This document shows, piece after piece, positions 9,138-17,419 of a stretch of DNA of 64,000 bases (positions within the stretch are counted from its first letter, which is position 1; every line of letters begins with the position of its first letter). Under the pieces are notes generated by a model, which saw only the letters and a list, made by a program, of their open reading frames with translations, made no database searches and was not told the DNA's origin. This DNA is from JAJEFO01 sp965208685. Its GTDB lineage: Bacteria; Pseudomonadota; Alphaproteobacteria; Rhodobacterales; Rhodobacteraceae. Where the stretch lies: assembly GCA_965208685.1 (NCBI GenBank), contig CBDBPL010000007.1, forward strand, positions 3,100,001-3,164,000, read 5' to 3'. Made by a program: the position numbers and the translations under genes.

Positions 9138-10160
9138 TCAGGCGATCATGCCCCAGGCAAGTCCCGCGATCAGCGCGCCCATGAGCGCAATTCCGAGATA
9201 GCCGGCAAAAACCCGTGGCTTGACAAGCGCCCAAACGGCAATGGCGGCAGGAATGGAACTCACGCCTCCGGCCAGCACGAAAGACATGGCAGCTCCAGGT
9301 GCCATTCCCTGGGCCAGAAGTGCATCGACCAGCGGCACGGCTGCGTAGCCGTTCAGGTACGCCGGCGCGCCTACGATAGCTCCCAGAAGGACCGGAACCA
9401 CGCCCTCGCCGCCCAGAATGCCCGCGATCATTTCTGCCGGCACATAAGCAAGCATCAGCGCTTCGACCATGTAGGCGAGCATCAGCCACTTTCCGAGAAA
9501 AAGCGCGTTTTCAATGACGGCACCGCGGAAGGTCTCTCGGCGCGGTCGTTCGCGCCAGAAACGCCATTCGGGCGTGCCCTTGAACGGCGACGGAGCGCAT
9601 CCGCATCCCTTTTCCCGGGGCTGCGGCCTCAAGGGGTCGGCAAAGACCGGAGACTGGAAGAAGGCGCGGACGATCATCCCGCCAAGAAGACCCATGCCCA
9701 CAGCGCTGACGGTCTTCGCGACAGCAAAAGGCATGCCAAGCGTCCCGGCCGTTATCAGGAACATCGCCGGGTCCATCAAGGGAGAGGAAAGCCAGAAAGC
9801 CATCACGGCGGACAGCGGTGCACCAATCGCCAGAAGGGCGGCGATGAAGGGGATCACTTCGCAAGAACAGAAGGGTGACAGTCCTCCCAGAAGCGCTGCC
9901 AGCACGATCATCCGCACCTCTCGCCCTTCGAAGGCTTTCACGAGCAAGGCTTCCGCACCAGTCGCCTTCAGAAATCCCACTGCCAGAACTGCGAACAGGA
10001 TGAACATGCCCGTTTGGGAAAATGCGCCCATCGCGAAGCTCACGGTTTCCTTCGCCTGCAACGGATCGAAGACCGCAACGACTAGCGGCAGCGCCAGGAC
10101 CAGAAGCCAGACCCGGTCGATCCGCGCCCTTCCAGCCAGCGATGCAGTCAAGTCAGCCAT
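9138..10160 (-). CDS. COG0701 / ArsP-type permease
   Basis: Membrane protein of ~340 residues with 8-10 helices, arranged as two halves around a hydrophilic cysteine-containing loop ('KGCGCAPS'). The motif 'SPFCSCEVIPF' (~residues 95-105) is the signature of COG0701 permeases, which include the trivalent organoarsenical exporter ArsP. The ATG at 10160 overlaps the upstream regulator's stop by eight bases and has GGAGG upstream; the frame extends to 10193 inside the regulator. Pairing with an ArsR-family repressor supports thiol-reactive metalloid or organoarsenical efflux, but many COG0701 proteins have no known substrate. Confidence 0.82.
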   Translation of the reverse strand: MADLTASLAGRARIDRVWLLVLALPLVVAVFDPLQAKETVSFAMGAFSQTGMFILFAVLAVGFLKATGAEALLVKAFEGREVRMIVLAALLGGLSPFCSCEVIPFIAALLAIGAPLSAVMAFWLSSPLMDPAMFLITAGTLGMPFAVAKTVSAVGMGLLGGMIVRAFFQSPVFADPLRPQPREKGCGCAPSPFKGTPEWRFWRERPRRETFRGAVIENALFLGKWLMLAYMVEALMLAYVPAEMIAGILGGEGVVPVLLGAIVGAPAYLNGYAAVPLVDALLAQGMAPGAAMSFVLAGGVSSIPAAIAVWALVKPRVFAGYLGIALMGALIAGLAWGMIA

Positions 10161-10497
10161 GATTTCCGGCCCCTCCGTCAACCACGTCCGCACAGCACTC
10201 GTTCAACAGGAATTTCGAGAGCTCCTGCATGCGCTCATAGGCGGCACCGACGCAGATGATCCTGCGCCCAGCCCGCATCTGCCGCACAAGGCCCGCCGCA
10301 GCGAGGAATTTCATGTGGTGGGTCAGGGTGGATCCCGTCACCCCTGACCTCTCTCCCAGTTCTCCAATGGACAACCCTTCAGGCCCGGCACGCACGAGAA
10401 CCCTGAGCACGGACAGGCGCTGCTCCGAGCCCAATGCCGCGAAGCTCGAGGCGGCCTGGTTCAGGTCCAGCATCGATTCGGGTTCTATCATTTTCAT
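10153..10497 (-). CDS. ArsR/SmtB-family transcriptional repressor
   Basis: Winged-helix repressor of ~114 residues: 'AALGSEQRLSVLRVLVRAG' (helices 1-2), recognition helix 'SGVTGSTLTHHMKFLAAAGLV', wing 'RQMRAGRRIICVG', and a C-terminal 'LLNECCADV'. The CC pair close to the C-terminus could be a metalloid-sensing site; the classical ELCVCDL motif in helix 3 is absent. The ATG at 10497 sits at the edge of a 16-base palindrome and matches a predicted transcription start; the ATG at 10491 is an alternative. Longer in-frame extension to 10578 runs through the promoter and is unlikely. It forms an overlapping pair with the permease. Confidence 0.85.
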   Translation of the reverse strand: MKMIEPESMLDLNQAASSFAALGSEQRLSVLRVLVRAGPEGLSIGELGERSGVTGSTLTHHMKFLAAAGLVRQMRAGRRIICVGAAYERMQELSKFLLNECCADVVDGGAGNHG

Positions 10498-10511
10498 ATT
10501 TCTAGAAATAT
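10496..10511. promoter_or_regulatory. Perfect 16-bp palindrome, putative ArsR operator
   Basis: ATATTTCTAGAAATAT is an exact palindrome centred on TCTAGA, overlapping the arsR-type start codon and the -10 region. A TAGAAAT half-site recurs in direct orientation at 10511-10517. Position and form fit an autoregulatory ArsR/SmtB operator. Confidence 0.75.
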
Positions 10512-10532
10512 AGAAATGAAAGCGGTTGTCAA
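10505..10532 (-). promoter_or_regulatory. Predicted promoter of the arsR-like/permease pair
   Basis: The -35 is TTGACA (10532-10527), followed by a 16-base spacer and -10 TATTTC (10510-10505). The expected start site falls at ~10497, the A of the ATG. The operator palindrome covers the -10. Confidence 0.55.
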
Positions 10533-10619
10533 TGAGCGTGTTCACATGGGTCGACCTGGAAGACAGGATCGGCGTCACAGGCCAGGTTGGCTGTCGTTTG
10601 TCAGGCGCAAGCTCTCGTC

Positions 10620-11036
10620 CGAAGTCACCGAGCCAGGACCTGCGGATTCACCACGTTGATCGGGTCGCCACGGGCAAAGGCACTGATCTGCTCGAAGGCG
10701 TCCTTGAACTGCAGTTCGAATTCGTCTTCCGTCACGTAGCCGATGTGAGGCGTGAGGCGTCGGCAAAACGTTGGGCTGCCTCAGCAGGACATGCGCCGGG
10801 TCCAGGAGCGGCTCGTTCTCGAACACGTCGGTCGCAACAAGGATGCGGGCGCGCTTCACTTCCGCTTCAAGCGCGCCAGGTTCGATGAGACCCGCACGGG
10901 ACATGTTGACCAGAAGAGAGCGATCAGCCATCGCGGCCAGATCGGAAGCTGTGACAATTCCGCGTGTCGCGGGCGTCAGGCGCACATGCAGGCTGATAAT
11001 GTCCGACGTTGCGAAGAGCGCCTCGCGGCTCTCTCC
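10620..11036 (-). pseudogene. D-2-hydroxyacid dehydrogenase, N-truncated and frameshifted
   Basis: Remnant of the C-terminal NAD-binding part of a D-isomer-specific 2-hydroxyacid dehydrogenase. One frame gives 'ALFATSDIISLHVRLTPATRGIV...SLLVNMSRAGLI...ATDVFENEPLLDPAHVLL...NVLPTPH'. The conserved continuation 'IGYVTEDEFELQF...INVVNPQVLAR' is in another frame. The break is a 7-bp tandem duplication (GTGAGGC twice, 10745-10758 on +). No catalytic N-terminal half or start codon is present upstream of ~11036, where the uracil-DNA-glycosylase-like gene begins on the other strand, so it is a deletion remnant as well. Its relation to the intact ghrA-like gene 0.8 kb away is only superfamily level. 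Confidence 0.8.
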
Positions 11037-11119
11037 GAACCAAGACCGTTCAGGATCATGGTCAACCGATTCGCTAGCCTGTAGGAGATCCAGGATCCAG
11101 CAATCGCATCGGTGGTCTC

Positions 11120-11722
11120 ATGGACAACGGCCTTTCCGATCTCAAGAGACATCTCGGCGCGTGCAACCTCTGCACCACGCGTTTCGCGGCAACGGCCACG
11201 GGGCATCGGCCCCGCCCGGTTGTCTGGTTCGAAGCCACCGCCCGCCTTCTTGTCGCCGGGCAGGCGCCCGGACGGCAGGTGCACGAGATCGGAATTCCCT
11301 TCAAGGACAGGTCCGGCGATCGCCTCCGCGACTGGATGGGAGTTGATGAGGTGACCTTCTATGACACTTCGCGCGTCGCCGTTGTGCCGATGGCATTCTG
11401 CTTTCCGGGCTACACCGCCAACGGCAGCGACCTGCCGCCACCTGCCATCTGCGCGGAGACATGGAGGGCCCGCGTGCTCGGCGGCCTGCCTGCCGTTCGG
11501 TTGACGCTGCTTGTCGGCGGTCATGCACATGCCTGGCATCTCGGTCTCCCGAGCAACGCCAAGGTGACGGACACCGTCCGCGACTGGAAGTCCCGGCTTC
11601 CGGATGCGTTTCCCCTGCCCCACCCGTCCTGGCGGAACACGGGTTGGCTCAAATCCAATCCCTGGTTTGAGACGGACTTGCTTCCCGAACTCAAGGCTCG
11701 TGTGCAGGAAGCGCTCGCTTGA
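11120..11722 (+). CDS. Uracil-DNA glycosylase superfamily protein with probable Fe-S cluster
   Basis: Protein of 200 residues with the UDG-fold motifs 'LLVAGQAPGRQVHEIGIPF' (residues 43-61) and C-terminal 'HPSWRN'. Four cysteines are spaced C15-x2-C18-x75-C94-x16-C111, as in [4Fe-4S] family-4/5-type uracil-DNA glycosylases. It probably excises or recognises damaged bases. The usual GEAPG loop reads GQAPG here, so catalytic class is uncertain. It is monocistronic, between a dead dehydrogenase and the convergent ghrA-like gene. Confidence 0.78.
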   Translation: MDNGLSDLKRHLGACNLCTTRFAATATGHRPRPVVWFEATARLLVAGQAPGRQVHEIGIPFKDRSGDRLRDWMGVDEVTFYDTSRVAVVPMAFCFPGYTANGSDLPPPAICAETWRARVLGGLPAVRLTLLVGGHAHAWHLGLPSNAKVTDTVRDWKSRLPDAFPLPHPSWRNTGWLKSNPWFETDLLPELKARVQEALA

Positions 11723-11842
11723 TAAGCACTCCTTGGGAAGGCAGGAAGGGCTCGACCTCAGCGGTGAAAAGTGCGCTGCCGCGAACCACCCGTGGCCCTG
11801 CCAGGCGCGGTCACGCATGCACGATCTGTCCGCGACGATTGG

Positions 11843-12790
11843 TCAATATCCACGGCGCCGATCGACGAGATGCAGCAATGGCTCTCCTCCCTCGCCACGG
11901 CGAATGTTCTCCACGATGACGCCCACCGCTGTTTCCGGCCGCGTAGCGGACGCAATATGCGGCGTCACCGTGACGCCCGGATGTGCCCAGAACGGATGAT
12001 CGCTCGGCAGGGGCTCTTCGCGAAAGACGTCAAGCGTGGCATGCGCGATGTGGCCACTGTCAAGCGCGGCGAGCAGCGCGTCGTCGTCGATCAACGGACC
12101 GCGTCCCGGATTGATCAGGATGCTCCCCTTCGGCAGGAGGGCAAGCCGTTCAGAGTTCATGAGTTCCTCGGTCGCGGGCGTGAGCGGCAGGAGGAGAATC
12201 AGCAACTCTGCCGTGCTGAGCGCCTCGACGAGCCCGCCGTCCCCCGACAGGCACGTCATGCCCGGCACGTCCTTCCCGCCCCCGCTCCAGCCGGTTACGG
12301 GAAAGCCCAGACCCGAAAGCGCCCCGCCTACGGCGCGGCCAAGCACGCCAAGCCCCAGGATCGTCAACGGTCGTTCGCGCGCAAGCGGCGGCACGCAAGG
12401 GTCCCAGTCCGCGTCGCGACGGCAAACGTCGCGGTCGATGCCGAGATGATGACGCAGCGTGTGAGCGACACACCATTCAACCATTCCGTCGGTCAGCCCA
12501 GGATCCACCATGCGTGCGAGCGGCGCCGTCAAGGTCTCGTTGGCGACCACGCTTTCCACGCCCGCCCAGAGATTCAAGACCGCCTTGGCGCCTGTGAAGG
12601 GCGAGAAGTCCTTCATGTCGCTCCACGGCGCATAGACGATGTAGTCAATGGTCTCCGGCGATCGAGGCATGCGCTCGCGAATGACCTCGGCCTCGATGCC
12701 TGCTTCCATCAGCGCGGCCGGCAGGAGGTCACCAAAGTCGTCCCAGTCCACGGGCTGCCCTGAAATCAGGACCCTTATCAATTTCGCCAC
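11843..12790 (-). CDS. ghrA: Glyoxylate/hydroxypyruvate reductase A-type dehydrogenase
   Basis: D-2-hydroxyacid dehydrogenase of ~315 residues resembling GhrA, which reduces glyoxylate or hydroxypyruvate with NADPH. Visible are the Rossmann motif 'ILGLGVLGRAVG', 'LLLPLTPATEELMN', the Arg of 'LINPGRGPLIDDDALLAAL', the Glu of 'ATLDVFREEPLP' and the catalytic His of 'VTVTPHIAS'. The N-terminal 'LIRVLISGQPVDWDDF' matches the GhrA type. The start is uncertain: GTG 12790 (13-base overlap with rodA) or TTG 12781 (overlapping the rodA stop). It is the last gene of the mreBCD-mrdA-rodA strand and is probably translated from the same message. Confidence 0.85.
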   Translation of the reverse strand: MAKLIRVLISGQPVDWDDFGDLLPAALMEAGIEAEVIRERMPRSPETIDYIVYAPWSDMKDFSPFTGAKAVLNLWAGVESVVANETLTAPLARMVDPGLTDGMVEWCVAHTLRHHLGIDRDVCRRDADWDPCVPPLARERPLTILGLGVLGRAVGGALSGLGFPVTGWSGGGKDVPGMTCLSGDGGLVEALSTAELLILLLPLTPATEELMNSERLALLPKGSILINPGRGPLIDDDALLAALDSGHIAHATLDVFREEPLPSDHPFWAHPGVTVTPHIASATRPETAVGVIVENIRRGEGGEPLLHLVDRRRGY

Positions 12791-13920
12791 CTGTAGACGT
12801 GCGCAGACTGCACCAGGCCGAAAGCCGCCATCAGGACCAGCAAGGCCGATCCGCCATAGGAAACAAGCGGCAGAGGAACTCCAACAACCGGGGCAAGTCC
12901 TACGACCATCGAGATGTTGACCAGGACATGAAGGAACAGTGTCGCCGACACGCCAAGCGTAAGAAGCGCCCCAAAGCGATTCTTGTTTCCAAGCGCCGAC
13001 AGGACGCAAACGAAAATGATCAGGCCGTAGAGCGAAAGCAGGGAGAACCCTCCAACAAATCCGAACTCTTCGGCCAGCGTCGTGAATATGAAGTCGGTGT
13101 GTTTCTCAGGCAGGAAGTTCAGGCGTGACTGCGTACCTTGCATGAAGCCCTTCCCGGCCCAACCGCCGGAACCCAACGCAATCTTGGACTGCGTTATGTG
13201 ATAGCCCGCCCCAAGAGGATCGCTCGAAGGATCAAGAAATATGCTGATGCGGCGATACTGGTAGTCTTGCAGGATTTGCCAATCCGTGCCGCGCGACAGG
13301 AAGACTGTGAACACCATGCCCGCCGCCGCGCCAATCACGCCCAGGAAGTACCACCAGCTCACGCCGGCGCAGAACATCACGATTCCGCTGCCCACGACCA
13401 GCAGCACCGTCGTGCCCAGGTCAGGCTGCCTGAAGATGATCGTCGCCGGAACGAGAATCAAGATCAGCGGCACAAGAACCCATTGTGGCCGCGACACGCT
13501 GGAAAGCGGCAACCAGTCATAGTAGGCCGCGAGACTCATCACGAGCGCGATCTTCATCATTTCCGAGGGTTGAAACTGGATGAAACCGAGATCGATCCAG
13601 CGCTGCGCACCCATGCCGACGGTTCCAAAGAGCTCCACCATGATCAGGAGGCCGAGAGCGCAGACATATGCCAGCCCGGAAACCGAACGCCAGAACCAGA
13701 TCGGCACCAGCCCGATCGCCAGCATCAGGACAAGGCCTACCGCGAACCGCTCCACATGAGGCTCTGCCCAGCGGGATGCATCCCCACCCGCCACCGAAGT
13801 CAGCATCAGGAATCCCACCGAGGCAACTGCAGTCAGCAGGATCGCAAGCGCCCAGTTGACATAAAGGATCTTGCGCGCGCCCGCCGGAATGAACCGTACC
13901 CTGTATTCGAGAAAGCTCAT
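12778..13920 (-). CDS. rodA: Rod shape-determining protein RodA (SEDS glycosyltransferase)
   Basis: SEDS-family peptidoglycan polymerase, 380 residues and ten helices, partner of PBP2 in the elongasome. Diagnostic stretches are 'GAQRWIDLGFIQFQPSEMMKIALV' (~103-126), 'FRQPDLGTTVLL', 'SSDPLGAGYHITQSKIALGSGG', 'FLPEKHTDFIFTTLAEEFGF' and 'GVPLPLVSYGGSALL'. The ATG at 13920 overlaps the mrdA stop by four bases, which supports coupled synthesis with PBP2. Confidence 0.97.
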   Translation of the reverse strand: MSFLEYRVRFIPAGARKILYVNWALAILLTAVASVGFLMLTSVAGGDASRWAEPHVERFAVGLVLMLAIGLVPIWFWRSVSGLAYVCALGLLIMVELFGTVGMGAQRWIDLGFIQFQPSEMMKIALVMSLAAYYDWLPLSSVSRPQWVLVPLILILVPATIIFRQPDLGTTVLLVVGSGIVMFCAGVSWWYFLGVIGAAAGMVFTVFLSRGTDWQILQDYQYRRISIFLDPSSDPLGAGYHITQSKIALGSGGWAGKGFMQGTQSRLNFLPEKHTDFIFTTLAEEFGFVGGFSLLSLYGLIIFVCVLSALGNKNRFGALLTLGVSATLFLHVLVNISMVVGLAPVVGVPLPLVSYGGSALLVLMAAFGLVQSAHVYRWRN

Positions 13921-15857
13921 GCCCTGCTCGCTTCCCGGGCCGGTTTCTGGCGCGGGCGCAGCACCATCTCCTGGTGTTGCTGCCTGATCGCTTCCCGCTG
14001 ATCCTCAGGATAGGCCGTCAGGGGCGGAATGCCCCCGAACAGCGCGTAGAGCAAAATGTCCCGCGCGGGCGGCGCCACGAGCGAACCGCTGCTGCCATGC
14101 TCTACGACCACGGCAATGGCGAATTTCGGCCTGTCGTAGGGCGCAAATGCGACAAAGAGGCCATGGTCCCGGAGATGCCGGGGCAGCTCTTCGTTCTTCG
14201 TGACTCCCCGTTCGCGCTCGGCTTCCGAGATGCCGCGCACCTGGCTGGTTCCAGTCTTGCCTGCCATGAGGAATTCCTCGGCAACGATCGGCGACCGCCG
14301 GGCCGTTCCTCTTGCGCCATTGACCACGTTGTACATGGCTCGTCGGACCAATTGCATCTGGCCTTCGGGCAAGTCGATCTCGGCGGCTGGCTCTACCGGT
14401 GCTTCGATTCCATCGACCGACTTGATCAAGCGTGGATTGACCGCCCGCCCGCTGGCAATGCGCGCGGTCATGACCGCGAGCTGCAACGGCGTGGCCAGGA
14501 CGTCCCCTTGCCCTATTCCCGCGTTCAAGGTCTCGCCTTCGATCCAGCGCTCGCCACGAACCTGCGCCTTCCACTTGATCGACGGCACGAGTCCGGACCG
14601 TACAGCCGAAACGGGAATGTCCGGACGCTGCCCCAGCCCAAACTCCTTGCAGAGCTCCGCGATGAGATCGATGCCGACGCGACGAGCAACCTCGTAGAAA
14701 TAGACGTCACAGGACTGGGCGATCGCCTTGTCAAGATCCATCCGACCGTGGCCGCCAGCCCTCCAGCAATGAAACTTGCGCCCCCCAAACTCCAAGTGCC
14801 CCGGGCAATACACGGTGTCTCGCGGCCCAATCACACCTGCCCGCAAGGCCGCCAGTGCCGTCATCATCTTGAAAGTGGATCCGGGCGGATACTGCCCTTG
14901 CACGGACCTGTTGAACAGAGGCACATGGGCATGATCGCGGAGCGCGCCATAGTCCTTCACCGAAATCCCGCGCACGAACAGGTTCGGATCAAAGGACGGC
15001 GACGAGACCATGGCCAGAAGGTCGCCGGTCTCGACATCAATGACGACCGCGCTGCCGCTCTCGCCTGCAAGCCGCGCCAACGCATAGTTCTGAAGCCCAT
15101 GATCAATGGTCAGCTGCAAGTCGCTGCCCGCAACGGATTCATCGCGCCCGAGCTCGCGCATCACCCGGCCAGCCGCGCTTACCTCGATCCTGCGGATGCC
15201 GGCGCGCCCACGGAGATCGGTTTCGCGCTTTGCCTCGATTCCGACCTTGCCGAACTGATACTCTGGAATCTGCAAGACGGGATCCGGCGTCTCGGCCTGG
15301 GCGAGATCGCTTTCGCTGACCGGTCCGACATAGCCGACGACGTGCGCGAAATCCGGCCCCAAGGGATACACGCGCGACAGACCGACTTCCGGCGTGATGC
15401 CTGGAAGGGCTGGTGAATTGACGGCGACTTCCGCAATATCCTCCCAGGCCAGTTGGTCTGCGAGCGTGACCGGCACAAACGGGCTCCGGCGATACATCTC
15501 CTTTAGTGCGCGCTGTAGCTTGCTCTCATCAAGTTCCACGAGCCGCCGCACCTTCGAAATGGTCTCTTCCACGTTGCCGGCATCCTCTCGCACAATGACG
15601 ATTCGGTAGTTCTGACCGTTTTGCGCAACGGGAATTCCGTGCCGGTCGAAAACTTTGCCCCGGCGTGGGGGAATGAGACGTATGTTGACCCGGTTGTCCT
15701 CGGCCAGGAACTGGTATTCAGCCGCCTCTTCCACCTGCAGCTGGCGCATCCTCAGCACGAGAGTGGACAAGAGGGCAAGCTGGGCACCGCCCAGCACGAG
15801 CGCACGCCGCGAGATTACGCCGGCACTCTCGTCAGATTCTGCCCACGAGCGATTCAT
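13917..15857 (-). CDS. mrdA: Penicillin-binding protein 2 (elongation transpeptidase)
   Basis: Class B PBP2, 646 residues. An N-terminal membrane anchor (~17-37) is followed by the pedestal with 'RRGKVFDRHGIPVAQN' and the transpeptidase domain: active-site S327 in 'PPGSTFK', S382-C-D (SxN-type motif as SCD, common in this PBP2 lineage) and K534-TGT. It crosslinks the lateral wall with RodA. Start ATG 15857 overlaps mreD by four bases. Confidence 0.97.
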   Translation of the reverse strand: MNRSWAESDESAGVISRRALVLGGAQLALLSTLVLRMRQLQVEEAAEYQFLAEDNRVNIRLIPPRRGKVFDRHGIPVAQNGQNYRIVIVREDAGNVEETISKVRRLVELDESKLQRALKEMYRRSPFVPVTLADQLAWEDIAEVAVNSPALPGITPEVGLSRVYPLGPDFAHVVGYVGPVSESDLAQAETPDPVLQIPEYQFGKVGIEAKRETDLRGRAGIRRIEVSAAGRVMRELGRDESVAGSDLQLTIDHGLQNYALARLAGESGSAVVIDVETGDLLAMVSSPSFDPNLFVRGISVKDYGALRDHAHVPLFNRSVQGQYPPGSTFKMMTALAALRAGVIGPRDTVYCPGHLEFGGRKFHCWRAGGHGRMDLDKAIAQSCDVYFYEVARRVGIDLIAELCKEFGLGQRPDIPVSAVRSGLVPSIKWKAQVRGERWIEGETLNAGIGQGDVLATPLQLAVMTARIASGRAVNPRLIKSVDGIEAPVEPAAEIDLPEGQMQLVRRAMYNVVNGARGTARRSPIVAEEFLMAGKTGTSQVRGISEAERERGVTKNEELPRHLRDHGLFVAFAPYDRPKFAIAVVVEHGSSGSLVAPPARDILLYALFGGIPPLTAYPEDQREAIRQQHQEMVLRPRQKPAREASRA

Positions 15858-16396
15858 TTTCCAACTCTCTCAGGCCGTTCCCAATCCCCAGGATGCAACT
15901 TTCTGAGTCCGAGAACACGCTCGGTCAGAAGGACGACAACCGGATAGCTCAGGATTGCAAGCCCAAAGTGCGTTATCGTCATGTCCATGCCGGGATGGGC
16001 GATGCCGGACAAGGACAGCATCGCGGTCTCCATGACCTTCATCGCCAGAAGCACCGCCGCAACCAGCAACCACTCCACGAAGAATGTTGCAGCAATCAGT
16101 CGCGCTCGTCGTCCGCGAAGGAACTCGCCGGCAAGAACGACCAGCGCCGCCCACAGCCCAGGCGGACGCATGAACAGGATGTCCGCAATCAGGAAAACCG
16201 CTGCCAGGAGAAGCGGCGGCACGAATTCGGGACGCCTGACGAGCCAGGCAAACGCCACGACAAGAACGAGTTCCTGACCCGGCATCCTGTCGTCGGGTCC
16301 AATGTCCAAAGGCAGGAGCTGGGCGAACCCCACGGCGCCTGCCAGCAGGAGAAATCCCGCCCGAAACTGCCAGGCGCGGCTAACGAGATCAGCCAT
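15854..16396 (-). CDS. mreD: Rod shape-determining protein MreD
   Basis: Small inner-membrane protein of ~180 residues with five to six hydrophobic helices, low in sequence identity as usual for MreD but fixed by its place between mreC and mrdA. I chose ATG 16396 because GGGGAG lies seven bases upstream and it overlaps the mreC stop; the frame continues to 16501 inside mreC, which is a shadow. It helps link MreB filaments, MreC and the PBP2-RodA synthase. Confidence 0.9.
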   Translation of the reverse strand: MADLVSRAWQFRAGFLLLAGAVGFAQLLPLDIGPDDRMPGQELVLVVAFAWLVRRPEFVPPLLLAAVFLIADILFMRPPGLWAALVVLAGEFLRGRRARLIAATFFVEWLLVAAVLLAMKVMETAMLSLSGIAHPGMDMTITHFGLAILSYPVVVLLTERVLGLRKLHPGDWERPERVGK

Positions 16397-17330
16397 CGGC
16401 ATTCTCCCCGTCCGCCTGCACGGCCTCGACCTCCGGCAGCAGCGGGCCAACCAGAACTGCCGGCGCATCCAGTCTCTCGGGCGGAGGGCTGCGAAGCACA
16501 CGAAGGAATTTCATCCGGTCGTAGTCGGCAGCAAGCCGCAGCCTGAAGCGACCGTCGCGATCCAGCAAGACACTTCCAACCAGCAGTTCCGCAGGCAGCA
16601 CGCGACCTGCGCCGGACGAGACGACTCGGTCGCCCGGCCGCACGTCGTTAGGGGCATCGAAGAGTTCAAGGACCGGCAGACGGGAGTTGTCGCCCACAAG
16701 AAGCGCGCTTTGTCCCGATGGCTGGATCGTGACGGGGACGCGGCTTGCACTGTCCGTCAAGAGCAGCACCCGGCTTGAATGCTGCCCGACACCGAGGATT
16801 CGACCGACAAGTCCGAGCCCGTCGGTGACGGCCCATCCATCCGTGATTCCGTCGCGGACGCGCCCGACATTCAGCAGCACGGAATGCTGGTAGGGCGACC
16901 CGCTGTCGGCGATGACCTTGCCCGTGACCACGGTCAGCGCCGGGTCCAGCCGGGCCTTGTTCAAGTTGAGCAATCGGGCGTTTTCCTGCTCCAGTTGCAG
17001 CGCGGTCTCTCTCCAGGCCTTTAGGCGACGAAGTTCATCGCGCAATTCACGGTTCTGGCGCTGAAGAAAGGAATAAGACTGAATCTGCGTTGCCAGGTTG
17101 ACCGCCTCCGTTACCGGCACCAAGGCCCATTCAAGGTTCGGCACAACGAAGTCGACGACAGCAACCCGCACACGCTCAGCCCGCGACGTGTCGCTCCGCC
17201 AAAGCACGAACGTGGCAAGGAGGACAATCACCAGGCAGCCGACGGCAATGTGCCTGATCGGACGAAAATAATCGACTTTCTTGTCGTTTCGCCGTGCCAC
17301 GATCCCACTTTGGCGACATCCCTGTTCCAC
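16389..17330 (-). CDS. mreC: Rod shape-determining protein MreC
   Basis: Bitopic protein of 313 residues: cytoplasmic tail, one helix (~27-46), coiled coil rich in R/E/L (~75-120), then the periplasmic beta domains with 'VTGKVIADSGSPYQHSVLLNVG', 'GLVGRILGVGQHSSRVLLLTD', 'NDVRPGDRVVSSGAGRVLP' typical of MreC. It activates PBP2-RodA. It lies 89 bases downstream of mreB and overlaps mreD. Confidence 0.96.
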   Translation of the reverse strand: MEQGCRQSGIVARRNDKKVDYFRPIRHIAVGCLVIVLLATFVLWRSDTSRAERVRVAVVDFVVPNLEWALVPVTEAVNLATQIQSYSFLQRQNRELRDELRRLKAWRETALQLEQENARLLNLNKARLDPALTVVTGKVIADSGSPYQHSVLLNVGRVRDGITDGWAVTDGLGLVGRILGVGQHSSRVLLLTDSASRVPVTIQPSGQSALLVGDNSRLPVLELFDAPNDVRPGDRVVSSGAGRVLPAELLVGSVLLDRDGRFRLRLAADYDRMKFLRVLRSPPPERLDAPAVLVGPLLPEVEAVQADGENADG

Positions 17331-17419
17331 GCCTGCGGCACTTGATCATGCCACCCGATCCGGGAGGAATCGACACCGCGATTCCACGACGCGGGATTAC
17401 AGAAAGACGTGCCTCCCCT

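Noticed and set aside
13974..15416. Open frame of ~480 codons on the + strand
   Set aside because: Antisense to mrdA, whose catalytic motifs are all intact on the minus strand.
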